Positions 45,900 to 57,659 of a DNA stretch of 64,000 bases are shown one piece after another. The stretch comes from Gonatopus flavifemur (taxonomy: Eukaryota > Arthropoda > Insecta > Hymenoptera > Dryinidae), in NCBI GenBank assembly GCA_018340375.1, contig JAFFJZ010000017.1:3896001-3960000 (forward strand), read 5' to 3'. The number at the start of each line of letters is the position of its first letter. Position 1 is the stretch's first letter. Both the position numbers and the translations under genes were made by a program. Under the pieces are notes generated by a model. It was not told the origin of the DNA, did not search any database, and saw nothing but the letters and a program-made list of their open reading frames with translations.

Positions 45900-48190
45900 G
45901 ATACCAGTGCCATGAGAGCAGCTGATTATTTTTTTGGAGATTTCGCAAAGGGGGCCCAGATAACATTTCCTGCGCGCAAAATTTGAGACCGTTATGCACG
46001 CGGGATTTGGCGTGTCGTTTGCGGACAATCCTCCCGTGATCCATACGGTCGCCCAAAAACCGCGTGCGAAGAGCTAGTTCATATTTTTCGCAATTTCTTC
46101 CCGAATTCACTCTCACATCGCTTGCAGAAGTCTGTGGATTGAGGGTGATTTTCTGAGAGTGAGATGATTGGATATTGCGTGAATATTTTGCGCGCAAGTT
46201 GCGAGCAGTGGTGAGAAAATCGTTGAATGAAAAATATACATACTAGAGTGTCCACAAATTTACTCCCAGAATGCAGCTATTGAGATAATTTATAAAAAAG
46301 ACAGAAATAAGAGAAATACAATTGCAAATGATCAGTGTGCATCAAGGTTATTCGAAATTTATCTTTTGTGGGGGAACAGGATTTCTTAACGATTGTTCAA
46401 AAAACACTTATTGTTTCAACAATTCGTCAACAATTAATGTCTGATTGTTTCATTCAACTGAGTACTATCCCATATGTTTATTCTGAACAGGCTAAGTTTT
46501 TGAGATATGATTTTCGAATTCTTTGAAAAATTTAGATTTCTTACAAACGCTGTGTTTCACATCTTTTGATACAAGATCATTTTGGAGTTAGGGAAAAGAG
46601 ATTCCTGCAGGAATCTCTTCTCATGAGAAGAAATCAATCATTTTAGTGTCATCCGTCCTGGGCTTATAGTCAGTTAGAATTTTGGGAACTCCAGTTATTC
46701 CGAATTCGATAACTTCAAATCGCTATAATACCATTATGATTTATTTTTCAGATAGCACAAATCTCTTAGAGGTGACATAACTGTTAGTTTGAAGAGTTTT
46801 GTATTGTCTGGGTTTTCTCTAGATATTTGCCTCTTCCAGACTCGGCAAATATGTTGAATTCAAAGATGTGAAACGCAGCGTTTGTGAGATATCCAAATTT
46901 TCCGAGAAATAAAAAATCTCCGTACTTCGTTGAAAGAGCACAGAGTCCGTGAAAAATTCTGTCATAACTGCATTTGAATTCTACGGTTTTCAAATCCAGC
47001 CTTAAATTTTGAATATTTCAATTCATATAACTCATAGGATGAAATCCCTCATACATGAGAATATAAAATTGCATATAACATCGTACATTGAACACCTGCT
47101 ATAAGTTTGAACTATCGGAATGATTACAAATATATGTAAGCCTTTTTCAACCACGCGATCAACGTTGTCGGTTTAGCTGAGATCGTTAGGGCATAGGTTA
47201 GGTAGGACAGGAATGTCTGTATGTAGGTTTCGGTCAGAGGTTCGATACCCGTTGAAGGAAGGGTAACATTCAATATTTGAATGCGTGGTGGATTGAATTT
47301 CGTCTTCTAAAATCCCTTGATGTTGGAACAGTAGTTCAATCTAGAAATGATTTTTTTTCCAATTCGAAACACAATTCCTTTCGTATTTCCACGGATGAAT
47401 TGTTGAGAAAAATCTCCTCAAGTTATTCGTATCAATACAGTTGTTTATCGCGTTTGAATGATACGACAAAAGGTAGAGGATTCACTCCCCTGTTGAAAAG
47501 GTCTTATAAATGCTGATACATTCTGATAAACTCCTGGACAAAAGCACACCAAAATCTCATAGGGAATTTTCATTCTAAACGTCTTTATGAGATTTTCCAC
47601 GATTGCTTATAAAACCTGATGAAATCCAATTTTGTGCTTATCAATTCGCATAATGGCATTATAAAATCTCATAAACCCCTGGACAAATGCTCATATAAAA
47701 TCTCATGAAGTTTTATAGATTCCACGTATCAGTTTCTATGAGATCTTTTCCATAGGGTCTCATACCCCTTACAACGGTCGCACGCATTTCACGCGCATAA
47801 GATGCAAGCTAGTTGGACGCAACTCCACTCGCAATTCACGCAACAAAAAGCGACGCACATGGATCTGATTCTGCAAGCGAATCGGAATTCGGAAATGCAC
47901 GCAAGTCGCTTGTAATTTGCGCGCAAAATGTTATATGGGGGTGAACAGGGAAGTGCTTCAACTGGGAATTCTAACGAAACTGATCAATGATGCATTCCTT
48001 TTGAATAGAATAACCAATCAAAAAGAGAAAAATTCCCGGTTGTCACAAGCCTGGTGAAATATAATAGATATTTCGATGTAGCTTCGTTTGATTGGTAAAG
48101 GATAAAGGTACATCAAGATATTTCAATTGTATTTCACCCGTTTTAGAAAACCTTACAGATAAAATCAGCTGATCTCATGGCACTGGTATC
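45900..48190. mobile_element. Nested inverted-repeat elements (outer 45900-48190, inner 45953-47942)
   Basis: Outer pair: GATACCAGTGCCATGAGA plus CAGCTGATT (45900-45929) is the complement of 48161-48190, with two mismatches in 30. Inner pair: CCCAGATAACATTTCC plus TGCGCGCAAA (45953-45980) is the complement of 47916-47942. CGCGCAAA and CGCACG words are frequent near both inner ends (for example 46190 and 47790-47935). A smaller inverted pair (46540-46566 with 46860-46890, AAAGATGTGAAACGC) lies inside, as does a tRNA-like segment (47168-47262). No transposase was found. Confidence 0.6.
47168..47262 (+). repeat. tRNA-derived SINE head or tRNA pseudogene
   Basis: TAGCTGAGATCGTTAGGGC resembles a polymerase III A box, and AGAGGTTCGATACCCG resembles a B box, about 50 bases apart. 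That is the arrangement at the 5' end of tRNA-derived SINEs. I cannot fold a convincing complete tRNA. The body downstream is not similar to anything else in the window. Confidence 0.5.
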
Positions 48191-48779
48191 GTCTCAAAGT
48201 CTTGTAATTTATATAACAACTGTATCTTTTGTGGGGTTCAAGGGATATGAAATTTTTAGGGTCATAAAAGAAATCTTAATTTTTTTCTCTTCATATTACT
48301 CAGTGGTGAAATTGGAAAAATCCTGATTTTTGAAGACAAATGTGAGTTCAGGCATATTTTTTCCACTTCTCATGGCATTCAGAAGTCCTACAGAGGAGAA
48401 AACTATTCTTCTATTTTTTCTTTATATTTTAGGACCCGAATTAGGGACAGTACTATAATTTAAAATGATGTTTTTATAATATTTTAAAAAATATCCCATC
48501 TTCGAAGAAGAATGAAACTGTGGGAGGGGTATTAGTTTTGCATTTCGAAGGATTTTGAAACGATTACAATGAACCGGAATCAGAAGGAACCCGTTTTTCC
48601 ACTACTAAAGTTTACTACACAACACACATTTCCATTTTCATTCATTTTTCACGTCTACTCATGAATACAAAAACAAAACAATATCAAACCGTTTTGGACT
48701 AATTTTCACATAGAAATTGCCCGGTATTCAAGTTCAGGCATGTAATACAAATTCTTGTTCGCAAAATATTACCGCAATG
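48191..48779. other. No recognisable feature
   Basis: About 590 AT-rich bases without supported structure. Confidence 0.45.
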
Positions 48780-48892
48780 TTTCAGTGTGATTCATGATAT
48801 ATTATCGACACTGTAATATTGCAGTGATATTACATTGCAATATATAATATTGTAATATTGCTGCAATATTATGTGCTGTGTGGGAGCTGTTG
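48780..48892. mobile_element. ATATTGC-rich MITE, right end
   Basis: Contains TGTAATATTGCAGTGATATTAC-like words (each shorter block repeated) and ends ATTATGTGCTGTGTGGGAG, the complement of the left end at 44700. The left terminus is not clear. Confidence 0.6.
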
Positions 48893-50385
48893 ACATGATA
48901 TAAAAGTGAAGTATCTCGCACAGGTGTGTCGAGTGGAACATTTTTCAAAACCATATACAATTCATATTCGACTCAATACACTTTAGTCACACTGTCACTG
49001 TACTAAGTAATATCTGCAGATACTGTGGGATATACATTATTATCAACTAGAGATCTGCACGGATCGTTTTTAATCGATTTTAATAAAGACCGATCTTTTT
49101 GTTTCAATTTTTTATTCGATTCCCAAGATCAACTGACTAATAAATGAACGGTTGAGCTTTGTCGAACTTCTATAAAAAAAACTGATGTTATGAGACGTAT
49201 AATCTGAATTAAAATGAGTTTCCATAATTCAAATTAATAACAATCGTGATTCATTGAAGGAAACTTCAAAAATGTAGAAGCTCATTAACCGCGAAAAATG
49301 GACGATGCAGCGAAAGGATGAATTACTGACTCATAGATAGAATTAAATGACGAAGATGTGTACATCCAAAAAAAAGAACAATTGCATTCATTTTTATGTC
49401 CCAATCTTTTTAAAATAATCAAACAAAACATTTTCTGTCCATCTATTGGTAAGTGTCCATTTATTGATCAGTTTACCTTGAGTTAGGAATTTCTTTATTT
49501 ATCAGGGAAAAAATTAAAAATTTTGATTATTATGAAAAACATTTTCCTGCAATTACGGAAAATTAAATAGGGAAAAACAATTAAAATGAGCAGATAAAAC
49601 AAAAATACAAGACAGTGAAACGAATTAAATGAAAGTAAAATAAAGTAAGATGGGAGTAAAAAAAATTAAATCAAAGTCAAAAAACAACAAAGGAAATGAA
49701 ATAAACATAATTTTTTTAAATTAATTTGATAATTAAATTATTAATCATGTATTATGGAGAGTTTGAATTTTATTCTTATAACATTTAATTAATTTTAATT
49801 TATTTTGATATTTTTCTCTTTTATTTACATCTTATTTTCATTTCTGAGAGTGTAATTTTTGAACTTATTTTACTTTTACTTTACTTATACCTTTTACTTT
49901 CTTTCTTTTTATACAATTATTTTGAATGATTATTATTAAATATAGATATTATTGCAATGAAAAATTTTTACGGAATTCCAATTTGTCAAAGGAATTTTAT
50001 GAATAATTGATGGTGCAGGATAGGTTAAATCTATTTGACAATCATAAGTATTGTCGTTTATTTGATGAATTTTTGAAAAAATCGAAAAATTCTTAGTAGA
50101 ATTGAATTCAGATCAAAACCGGATTGCACATTCACGATTCTACGATTTCCAAAAATCGATGTTTTCCTCCGAATCTCCCATTCCTAATATAAACAACCTT
50201 TCCCGAGGCACTTCACATTTATCTCATGTCCGACAATTATTTCACTGTTTTTGCCCTCGGCTGCTTCCGAGTAATTCGGGAGCGTCGAATTGATGTCGTT
50301 GAAGTGAAATTCGTTTATTGGAACGAATTTTCAATCGAATATAAAGTACTGAAGGGCATACGTCGCCCTATTTGTTTAGATAGCA
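48893..50385. other. Very AT-rich stretch without recognised features
   Basis: About 1.5 kb, especially A/T-rich at 49480-49990 (runs of A, T and AATTAAAT words). No gene, tandem array or transposon end is supported. The frame at 50102-50293 is short and featureless. Confidence 0.45.
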
Positions 50386-50844
50386 TCCCATGTGGAAATG
50401 GAAACACGGGCCGCTACTGGCTCAGTACTGATGCCAGAGTTGCCAGTACTGGCAAATCCAAACTTACCAGTACAGGGCCCGTTACGGTACTGGCAAGTAG
50501 TCAAAATGATAACATCATTTTACATAAGGGCCAGTAGAACATTCACAACAGCGTCGGTACCGATTTTTAATGTGAGCCAACTATGGCGGAACTCTGACAT
50601 GACAACAGAACCAATTGTTCTGCTATACCTGGATGAGAAGTGGTAGAGAGTCAAAATAATACATCCTATGTAGGAAATCGGCCCCGACCCAGCACTGGGA
50701 CAGTGCTGGTAATCAGAGATCCCCGGAGTTATATTTCAAGTAAAAAAAAAATACATTGAATTTGAACTTTTAAAACTTTGTGAATCTATTTTTCTCATCA
50801 CCGATATCTGAGAGAAACGCTTTGGAAGTGGTTTCATGAAAGTT

Positions 50845-50925
50845 CACTGGGCAAGGGATTGAACCCGCGACCTACGGGTGAGAAACAGAGTCTCTATCAC
50901 ATCAGCTAATCTCCGAGTTGACAAC
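50845..50925 (-). repeat. tRNA-like segment (SINE head or tRNA pseudogene), minus strand
   Basis: On the minus strand, GATTAGCTGATGTGATAGAG resembles an A box and GCGGGTTCAATCCC is an excellent B box, about 50 bases apart, with TTTCTCACCC between them. A full cloverleaf does not pair well. It lies inside the CAGTACTGG-family element. Confidence 0.5.
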
Positions 50926-50984
50926 GGACCACTTAAATTCCCATTTATTGTACTAATTCCCTTGAAGTCACACAATTTACCATA

Positions 50985-51560
50985 GACTCCGTAGTGAAAC
51001 AAGATTCTACCAAAACTGGCTCATTGTTCTCTATCGAACGTATTGAATGATCATACCAACTCTGTCTTGATACTGACGCGACTTCGGCTCACTACAAAAT
51101 TCAAGTTGCCAAGATCGTGATTTTAATGTCAATCGACTATCGATTCCATAGTCAACTGGAGTCCCACCAATACTGGTACCATGTCGTCGATCGAACATAT
51201 TGAATCATAATACCAACTCTGGCTCGATGCTGGCGCGACTCCGGCTGACCACAACAGCCGAGTTGCCAAGATCATAATTTCAACATCAATCGACTATCAA
51301 TTTTGTAGTCAGCAGAGTCATATCATTACTGGCACATTGCTGTCTAACACACATATAGTATGATAATACCAACTCTGGCTCAGTACCGGCGTGACTCCGG
51401 CTTACTACAATAGCCAAGTTGCCAAGATGGTGATTTTAACGTCAGTTCACTACCGATTTTGTGATCCGCTAGAGTCATACCATTACTGGCACATTGCCGT
51501 CTGTTGTACATATGGAATGATAATACCAACTCTGGCTGAATACTGGCGTGGTACCGTTTC
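50985..51560 (+). repeat. About 158-bp tandem repeat, first block
   Basis: Units share GCGACTTCGGCTCACCAC, GCCAAGATCGTCATTTTAA, GTCAATCGACTACCGATT, TACTGGCACATTGTCGTCT, and ATATTGAATGATAATACC. Marker starts near 51077, 51235, 51403 and 51545 give spacings of roughly 140-170 bp. Confidence 0.8.
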
Positions 51561-52235
51561 TCTACATCCTGGGTATTGTCCAGACAGTATTCATTCGATA
51601 CTGACCCTATACCGTCTGTCCACGCGAGCTAATACCGTCTGAAATCTGGCGAATGTTCGGCGACAGTTGAAAAACGGTCATGATTCTGAACAGGCAGGTA
51701 TTGCCGAACTTCGGCAAATACAACCTCACCAGTACCACGCCATTTGTCAACTCTAGCTATTCCCACATGGGTTTGGTTTTAAATCTATTTCCCTGCTGAT
51801 TCTGCAGAGAAACAACACTATATTAATACTCAACCAGTATGGTCTCTCTAATGTATTTTTCAATGTGACGGGCTTCGGTTCAGCATCGGCACAATTTCTC
51901 CTCACTAAAAACCCTGTATTCCTACAATCTTGATTCTAACTCTATTCCAACACCGATTCTGTAGTGAAATCACGTTGTATCAATACCGGGCCAGTATCGT
52001 CTTTTCTTGAAATTATCGTAAGTGATTAACTCTGGTTGGATACTGGCGCAGTGCCGCTTCCCTAAAAACAAGGATTTCTCCACATTGTACTGGTTTAGTA
52101 CTGGCTTAAGATCGTTTGTTCAAATGTGCCAGTACTTGTTGAACTCCGGTGAACAAATGTTGCCAGTTGCAAAAAAGTATTGCATCTGAACAAAGATCGT
52201 TGTTTTTGCCAAACTCTCGCAAATATAACCTTGCC

Positions 52236-52815
52236 AGTACAGCGCCTTTTGACAACAAAGTTCTATCAATACTAGCACATTGTCGTCTCTCGAACATTTT
52301 GAAGGATAATACCAACTCTGGTTTAATGCTGGCGCGACTTCGGTTCACCACAACAGCCGGATTGCCAAGATCGTCATACTAACGTCAATCGACTACCGAT
52401 TCCGTAGTCAGCCACAGCCCTATCGCTACTGGCACATTGTCGTCTCTCACACATATTGAATACTAATACCAAGTCACGCTCGATACTGGCGCGACTTCCG
52501 CTCACCACAACAGCCGAATCGCCAAGATCGTCATTTTAATGTCAATCGACCACCGATTCCGTAGTCAGCCACAGTCCCATCGATATTGGCACATTGTCGT
52601 CTCTCGCACATATTGAATGATAACACCAACTCTGGCTCAGTACTGGCGCGACTTCGGCTCACCACAACAACCGAATCGCCAAGGTCGTCATTTCAACGTC
52701 AATCGACTACCGATTCCGTAGTCAGCCAGAGTTCTACCGATACTGGTACAATATCCTCTCTGGTACATATTGAATGATAACACCAACTCTGGCTCAGTAC
52801 TGGCGCGGTTCCGTT
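52236..52815 (+). repeat. About 158-bp tandem repeat, second block
   Basis: Same unit as 50985-51560, direct orientation, with markers near 52329, 52487, 52645 and 52802 (spacing about 158 bp). Units here are more similar to each other than in the first block. Confidence 0.82.
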
Positions 52816-53022
52816 TCTCTGCAATCTGGGTATTCTACAGGCAGTATTCATTCGATACTGGCCCGGGACCGTCTGTCAACGTAAGCCAATACCGTCTGAA
52901 ATCCGGCGCCAGTTGAAAAACGGTGTGATTCTGAATAGGCACAGTTGTCTTTGCCGAAGTCTGGCAAATACAACTTTGCCAGTACCGGGCCATTTGTCAA
53001 CTCTGGCTATTTCCACATGGGA

Positions 53023-53366
53023 TGTCTGATCGTTACATTTCGTTCGAGAGGATTGATTTCTAAGTAGTTTCCTATATTCTATGTTACATTTATTTAATTG
53101 TATCTTGAATTTGTTTTGATAAACGATTCAAACTTCAGCAGCATCAAAAGTTACTATCTTCCTGTGTAAACAAACGATTGCAAATATGAACTCCAGCTGA
53201 ATTATTTGGATAACAGCATCATACGGGCTACAAATTACGGTTATTCATTCATTTCAATGATTTTTACGTTCTTCTCTCATGTAAATATGAAAAATCATTC
53301 TTATGGCGTCCTCATGAAACCAATTGTCCACATAAAAACATGTGTTATGAAATATTCAAGATCCCA
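53023..53366. other. No recognisable feature
   Basis: About 340 AT-rich bases between the two CAGTACTGG-family elements. Confidence 0.45.
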
Positions 53367-54447
53367 TATGGAAATTCCCGGAAATGAACCAACGGTCCAA
53401 TACTGGCCGGGATTTATTTGCCAGACTCTGGTAAAAAACAATTAAGCCGTTACTGTACCATCACCGTGTTTCAATTGGTGCCATTTATCTGACAGATGTT
53501 ACCCAACACTGGGTCTTGAGAATGGCCAGATTCGTTGTGATACTGAATCAACTCTGGCAAACCCATGCCGCCGATCCGATGAGCCTAGGTCATGCCAGTG
53601 TTCAACCAACGATTAATATACGTTCTAAACAACAAATCTCTCATATGGTCTTAGGTCCGAAGTGATTCAATTTATCCAAATTTTTTACTTGCAACTAGAT
53701 TCTCAACCTTTGGATACCGCACAGAAACAAATAGAAACAGTTCAACTCTGAATTCGGATCAATATGGATGAGAAAGCTATTTTTATTATATTTCCGCTCA
53801 TATGTATTTTCCATTGAATTTCAAATACGATCATCCAAAATGTTATACACTGTTCGAGAAAATTGTTGAATTCCAAACAAAAATGCTTGGGAATTTACAA
53901 CCTTGTTTTGGAAAAATAATTTTCGAACTTTCTGTGGGGATTGACAAACAAAAAGTTTGGGAAGATCCAAAAATCTCCGCAAAATCATAAAACTTTCTTA
54001 CGATAATTTCCAAAGCAAGTTTGTATAAAAAACTGGCAAACTTCCTTTGGCAGTTTTGGAAGTATTTTTTTTTACAGTGTATCCAAGCTCTCTTTCGACC
54101 CATAAAAACACTTAATTGATTTATTCTTCTGTTGTGTCGTCTATTTCTTTAATTGAACCGATACACATTTAGTAATGGAATTATTGCTGGACCAGATGTA
54201 TCAAAACAACCGGACCATAAAAAATGCCGCAGTTGTGGCAATATAGGCTCACAAATATTGCTTGTACCGGTAGTATTGTATTGCTAGTATTGGACCTTAT
54301 GTAAAACGTTGGTATCATTTCGACTCCGGGTCAGGGATCCGTCAAATCAACTGGCCGGGAAATTGGTTGTTTATATTTGCTAGCGCTGGGAAATCTAGCA
54401 ACGGTAATGCACCAGTATGGGGCCAAGTTTCAATTTCCACATGGGAG
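53367..54447. mobile_element. CAGTACTGG-family element, 1.1 kb second copy
   Basis: TCCCATATGGAAATT at 53367 and AATTTCCACATGGGA ending at 54447 are inverted termini of the same family as 50386-53022. GTCCAATACTGGCCGGG and similar CTGG words are near both ends. The middle (53640-54160) is unrelated AT-rich sequence without a gene. It lies downstream of, and possibly within, the unknown minus-strand gene. Confidence 0.65.
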
Positions 54448-54509
54448 TAGAAACTCCCATGATAATTGTATGTACGCACAGCATTGTAGAGAAATTTAAT
54501 GTCTTATAT

Positions 54510-55261
54510 TTACAAGATTGGATTTTTTAAATAAAGTGTAATAAGTTTTGAAGAGAACAAGAGTTTATACTCAATACATACTACATACTGGAATCCACAG
54601 TTTTCATACGTGTAGATATATTTTGTTGTAGTCCAAAGAGGATCTTCAATTATTGTACTATGATCTAGGTTTAAAATGTCAGGTTTCACGGTTTTGAGTT
54701 TGAAATTGTACTTTTCTGTTTTTCCTGGAGATTTCCATGGATAGCATCTGGATTCGTCCCTAGAACAACGTCAGTATCGATTATAAAAAACTTAGAATAA
54801 ATTAAATTAATTATGAAAATCTGTTTGAATTGTATCGAATGAATAATTACTTCACACATTCAAATACAGATTCCTCAAGCACATGTATATATACTAAATG
54901 AATGTTTCATACAGTTTTATATATTTACTTACGTAACCGGGATCGAAAGTTTTTCTATTCTCTCCATCATATTAGTATCATGTCCTAGATTCATATATAA
55001 AATGGATTTACCAACAATGTTTATACGAACAATGTCATCTGAGCCTGTTTAGTTTTTGCATAAATGATCCGCAAAAGCATGTTATTAAATAGAAAGTGAA
55101 TGTATAACAAGGTTCCTGCTAAATAAAGCCTATTTACCGGTTTCTACGACTGATTTATAGCAAGGATGTACACGTTGTTGAAGTGGGTCGGTATTATCGT
55201 TCACATGGTTGCACATCGTTTGAGGACATGCATGCGTATGAGTGAATGAGGATGTATCTGT
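54510..55261 (-). CDS. Unknown spliced gene, at least three exons
   Basis: Minus strand. Candidate exons are 55261-55138, 55044-54933 and 54759-54510. Each is open, the splice phases agree (1, then 2), and junctions are GT-AG: TGCAAATAG acceptor, ACCG/GTAAAT donor, AAACAG acceptor, TTAC/GTAAGT donor, and TGTTCTAG acceptor. The reading begins TDTSSFTHTHACPQTMCNHVN, continues through HPCYKSVVETGSDDIVRIN, ILYMNLGHDTNMMERIEKL and DESRCYPWKSPGKTEKYNF, and ends with a stop at 54510-54512. About five cysteines in a polar context suggest an extracellular domain, which is inference only. A GTATGT near 54587 could be a further donor, in which case the last 25 residues are intron. The 5' end is not found. 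I do not recognise the family. Confidence 0.55.
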
Positions 55262-55432
55262 CTATTTGCACACCAAAGGAGAGACAAATAAACTTTGATA
55301 AAGGGACAATGGAAAAATCTCACTCACTATTCATGAAGACAATATAAGTCTCTTATTGCGAATTACATTCGGTACATGGAAAGGGAATTTCACACGGAGA
55401 GCAGAGTTACATTATAAATTACTATCTTGTTA

Positions 55433-55650
55433 CACGGAGAAAAATAATACAATAAAAATTACAACATTTTCTAGTGAATTAATACTATACCTATGTCTAA
55501 TGTCTTGAGAAGTACTCCCCGAATGTGGAATAGAATACTACAACTGCAATCATTTTTACTACATTCTGTAAGAAAGCCTCTGAGACCGTCAGGTAATTAT
55601 GAGGACATTTGACGAAATAATACTATTTCACTACATTATTTTTCTCCGTG
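55433..55650. mobile_element. 218-bp MITE, CACGGAGAAAAA termini, TA-flanked
   Basis: CACGGAGAAAAATAATAC and GTAGTATTATTTTTCTCCGTG-like ends are inverted. TA is at 55431-55432 and 55651-55652. Same family as 16816-17043. An extra CACACGGAGAGC just upstream (55391) may be the remnant of another end. Confidence 0.85.
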
Positions 55651-56076
55651 TAGTATATACGGGACAGACTGGTCTATATAATATCATTTTGCCAGACACT
55701 TTCTAAAAGTTACTATATTTGATAGTAGGGTAAAGGAATGAAATTTGATGATGTAGGTATATTGGTGATAGTTTGAATTTTAATTACAAACAATACCGTC
55801 CGCTGGGCTATGGTGCCATTAATGCACCAAATAATAGTGGAATCATATTTTTATCTATTGGTTATAAACAGTAATGATCAACATTCTTCTGGTTGTTGGC
55901 ATAAAAGAATTTGTGTCGTACATCGAATAGTGCTTCTGAGAACAACCTCTGACTGACGAGTTAGTATTCTCTGATTCATTAGAAGTAAATGAAACATATA
56001 CCAGGTGTGTAAGTATGTAACCGGAATTTTTGTACAGAAAAAACACGTTTATTGTAATGATATGATACAAAGTAAC

Positions 56077-57493
56077 TTATTCAAAGTATTGTCCGTCGCT
56101 ATCTATACATTTTTTCCATCTTTCTGGCAATTTGTGGATTCCGCGCCAAGAGAACTGTTGCTCTTTTGAGGCAACCCAGTCATCGAGCCATTTTCGTACA
56201 TCTTCGTAAGAAGTGAAGCGCTGCTCAGCAAGTGCGTGTCCCATCGATGCAAACAAGTAGTAATCGGATGGGGCAAGGTCCGGTGAGTAAGGCGCGTGCT
56301 GAAGAATCTCTCAACGGAACGACTCTATCGTTTCCTGGACCTGTTTTGCTTTGTGTGCTGGTGCATTGTCATGCAGTAAAATCACCTCGTGTTGTCTTTG
56401 TTTGTATTCTGGTCGTTTTTCACGCTGAACTCGATCCAAATCGATCATTTGTTGTCGGTAGCGTTGAGTATTGACAGTTTCCCCAGGTTTCAGCAGCTCG
56501 TAGTAGATTACGCCCTTCTGATCCCACCAAACACACAGCATTGTCTTTCGTCCATAGCGGTTTGGTCTTGCCGTCGATGTTGATGGTTCACCCGGAGTAA
56601 CCCATGACTTTTTGCGCTTAGGATTCTCGAAATATATCCACTTCTCATCGCCAGTCACAATTCGATGGAGAAATGACTTTCTTTGGAACCTGGCGAGCAG
56701 CATTTTGCATGATGTTTTGCGGTTTTCCTGCTGTCTTTCGTTGAGTTCATGTGGAACCCATTTCCCCACCTTCTGTATCTTTCCCATGGCTTTCAATCGA
56801 AGGGAGATGGCTTCTCGGGTCACCTTTAACTGATCCGCCAGTTGTTCCCTAGTAAAAAACGAACATATATGACCCATACATAATTCATACATAATACATA
56901 TATGATTCATATATGAAAATGCATAGAATCATATAAAATCTATATTTAATGCATATGTGATCCATATATGATCATATATGACTCATATATAATCCATATA
57001 AAATCCATATACGAAAAATATTCCATATGTGACCGAATTTTTTCACATGTATGGGAAATTCTTGCATCGAAAGGTCATATATGGATTCTATATGGGCCAT
57101 ATATGATCATATACGGATTCAATATGGATTGCGTATGAATTATATATGGTCATATATGACCATGTATGGTTTCTATATGCTTTATGTATGTTCTTACATG
57201 ATTCATTTTTACTAGGGTTGTTGTGTTTGAGCGTCGTCTTCGTCCAACAAGGCTTGCAGGTCAGCGTCTTCAAACTTTTTCGGTGGTCTTCCACGTTCTT
57301 CGTTCCTGACGTCAAAATCGCCACTTTTGAACCGTTTGAACCACTCGAAACACTGTGTTTTACCGAGAACATGCTCACCAAACGCCTCCACAAGCATTCG
57401 ATGCGATTTGGCTGCGGTTTTCTTCAGATGAAAACAGAAAAGTAGTGCTGCCCGCAAATCGTAATTCGTTGGCACAAAACTCGACATGTTCAT
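56077..57493 (-). pseudogene. Mariner transposase (mauritiana/Mos1-like), MITE-split, one stop
   Basis: Starts at ATG 57493 (MNMSSFVP) or the next ATG at 57487. The N-terminal helix-turn-helix (AAKSHRMLVEAFGE, CFEWFKRFKSGDFDV) and ALLDEDDAQTQQ precede the MITE at 57217. The frame resumes exactly at QLADQLKVTREA after 56847. Then come KWVPHELNERQ, the first catalytic D in VTGDEKWI, LLHDNAPAH with the second D, a TGA replacing the expected W near 56312, and APYSPDLAPSDYYLF with the third D 34 residues after the second. It ends at TAA 56077-56079. Its motifs match Mos1-type mariners very closely. Two lesions (MITE, TGA) make it inactive. Confidence 0.93.
56847..57217. mobile_element. CATATATG-rich MITE, CCCTAGTAAAAA termini, 5-bp TSD
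   Basis: The termini CCCTAGTAAAAAACG and CATTTTTACTAGGG are inverted; the body is packed with CATATATG and ATATATGG words. The duplication TTGTT is at 56842-56846 and 57218-57222. Excising the MITE and one TTGTT restores the mariner frame exactly, so both boundaries and the 5-bp duplication are secure. Confidence 0.92.
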
Positions 57494-57659
57494 CTCTAAT
57501 AAACTAATGCTACTGAATGAAACTCGTGTAATTGTGAGTTGGAAATCTTTGTCGGATATCAATACAATAACAAGACACCGCTGACGTGATGTGTCGGTAA
57601 CTGCATCGACATCTAGCGCCACCTATGGGCAAATTCCGGTTTCATACTTACACACCTGG

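Larger units (their letters stand above)
50386..53022. mobile_element. CAGTACTGG-family element, 2.6 kb
   Basis: CATCCCATGTGGAAAT at 50386 and ATTTCCACATGGGATG ending at 53022 are inverted termini. The body is rich in CCAGTACTGGC and CTGGCTCAGTACTGG words. Two blocks of an about 158-bp tandem repeat occur (50985-51560 and 52236-52815). The segment before the right end (52820-53022) is also present, diverged, at 51560-51772, where it ends in CCCACATGGG; an internal duplication of about 1.24 kb is therefore likely. No coding capacity. No target duplication was resolved. Confidence 0.72.
56001..57659 (-). mobile_element. Mos1-like mariner, 1.66 kb with a nested MITE
   Basis: The termini CCAGGTGTGTAAGTATG and CATACTTACACACCTGG are inverted (subterminal GTAACCGGAATTT versus AAATTCCGGTTTC). 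TA is at 55999-56000 and 57660-57661. Without the 371-bp MITE at 56847-57217 and its 5-bp duplication, the element is about 1.28 kb, the normal mariner size. The transposase is on the minus strand. Confidence 0.93.

Noticed and set aside
47168..47262. A functional tRNA gene
   Set aside because: A- and B-box-like words are present, but acceptor and anticodon stems do not pair well; better as SINE head.
50845..50925. A functional tRNA gene on the minus strand
   Set aside because: Good B box, but no complete cloverleaf, and it lies in a transposon.
50102..52777. Several 60-100 residue frames
   Set aside because: All fall in the CAGTACTGG-family satellite blocks and reflect the repeat unit.
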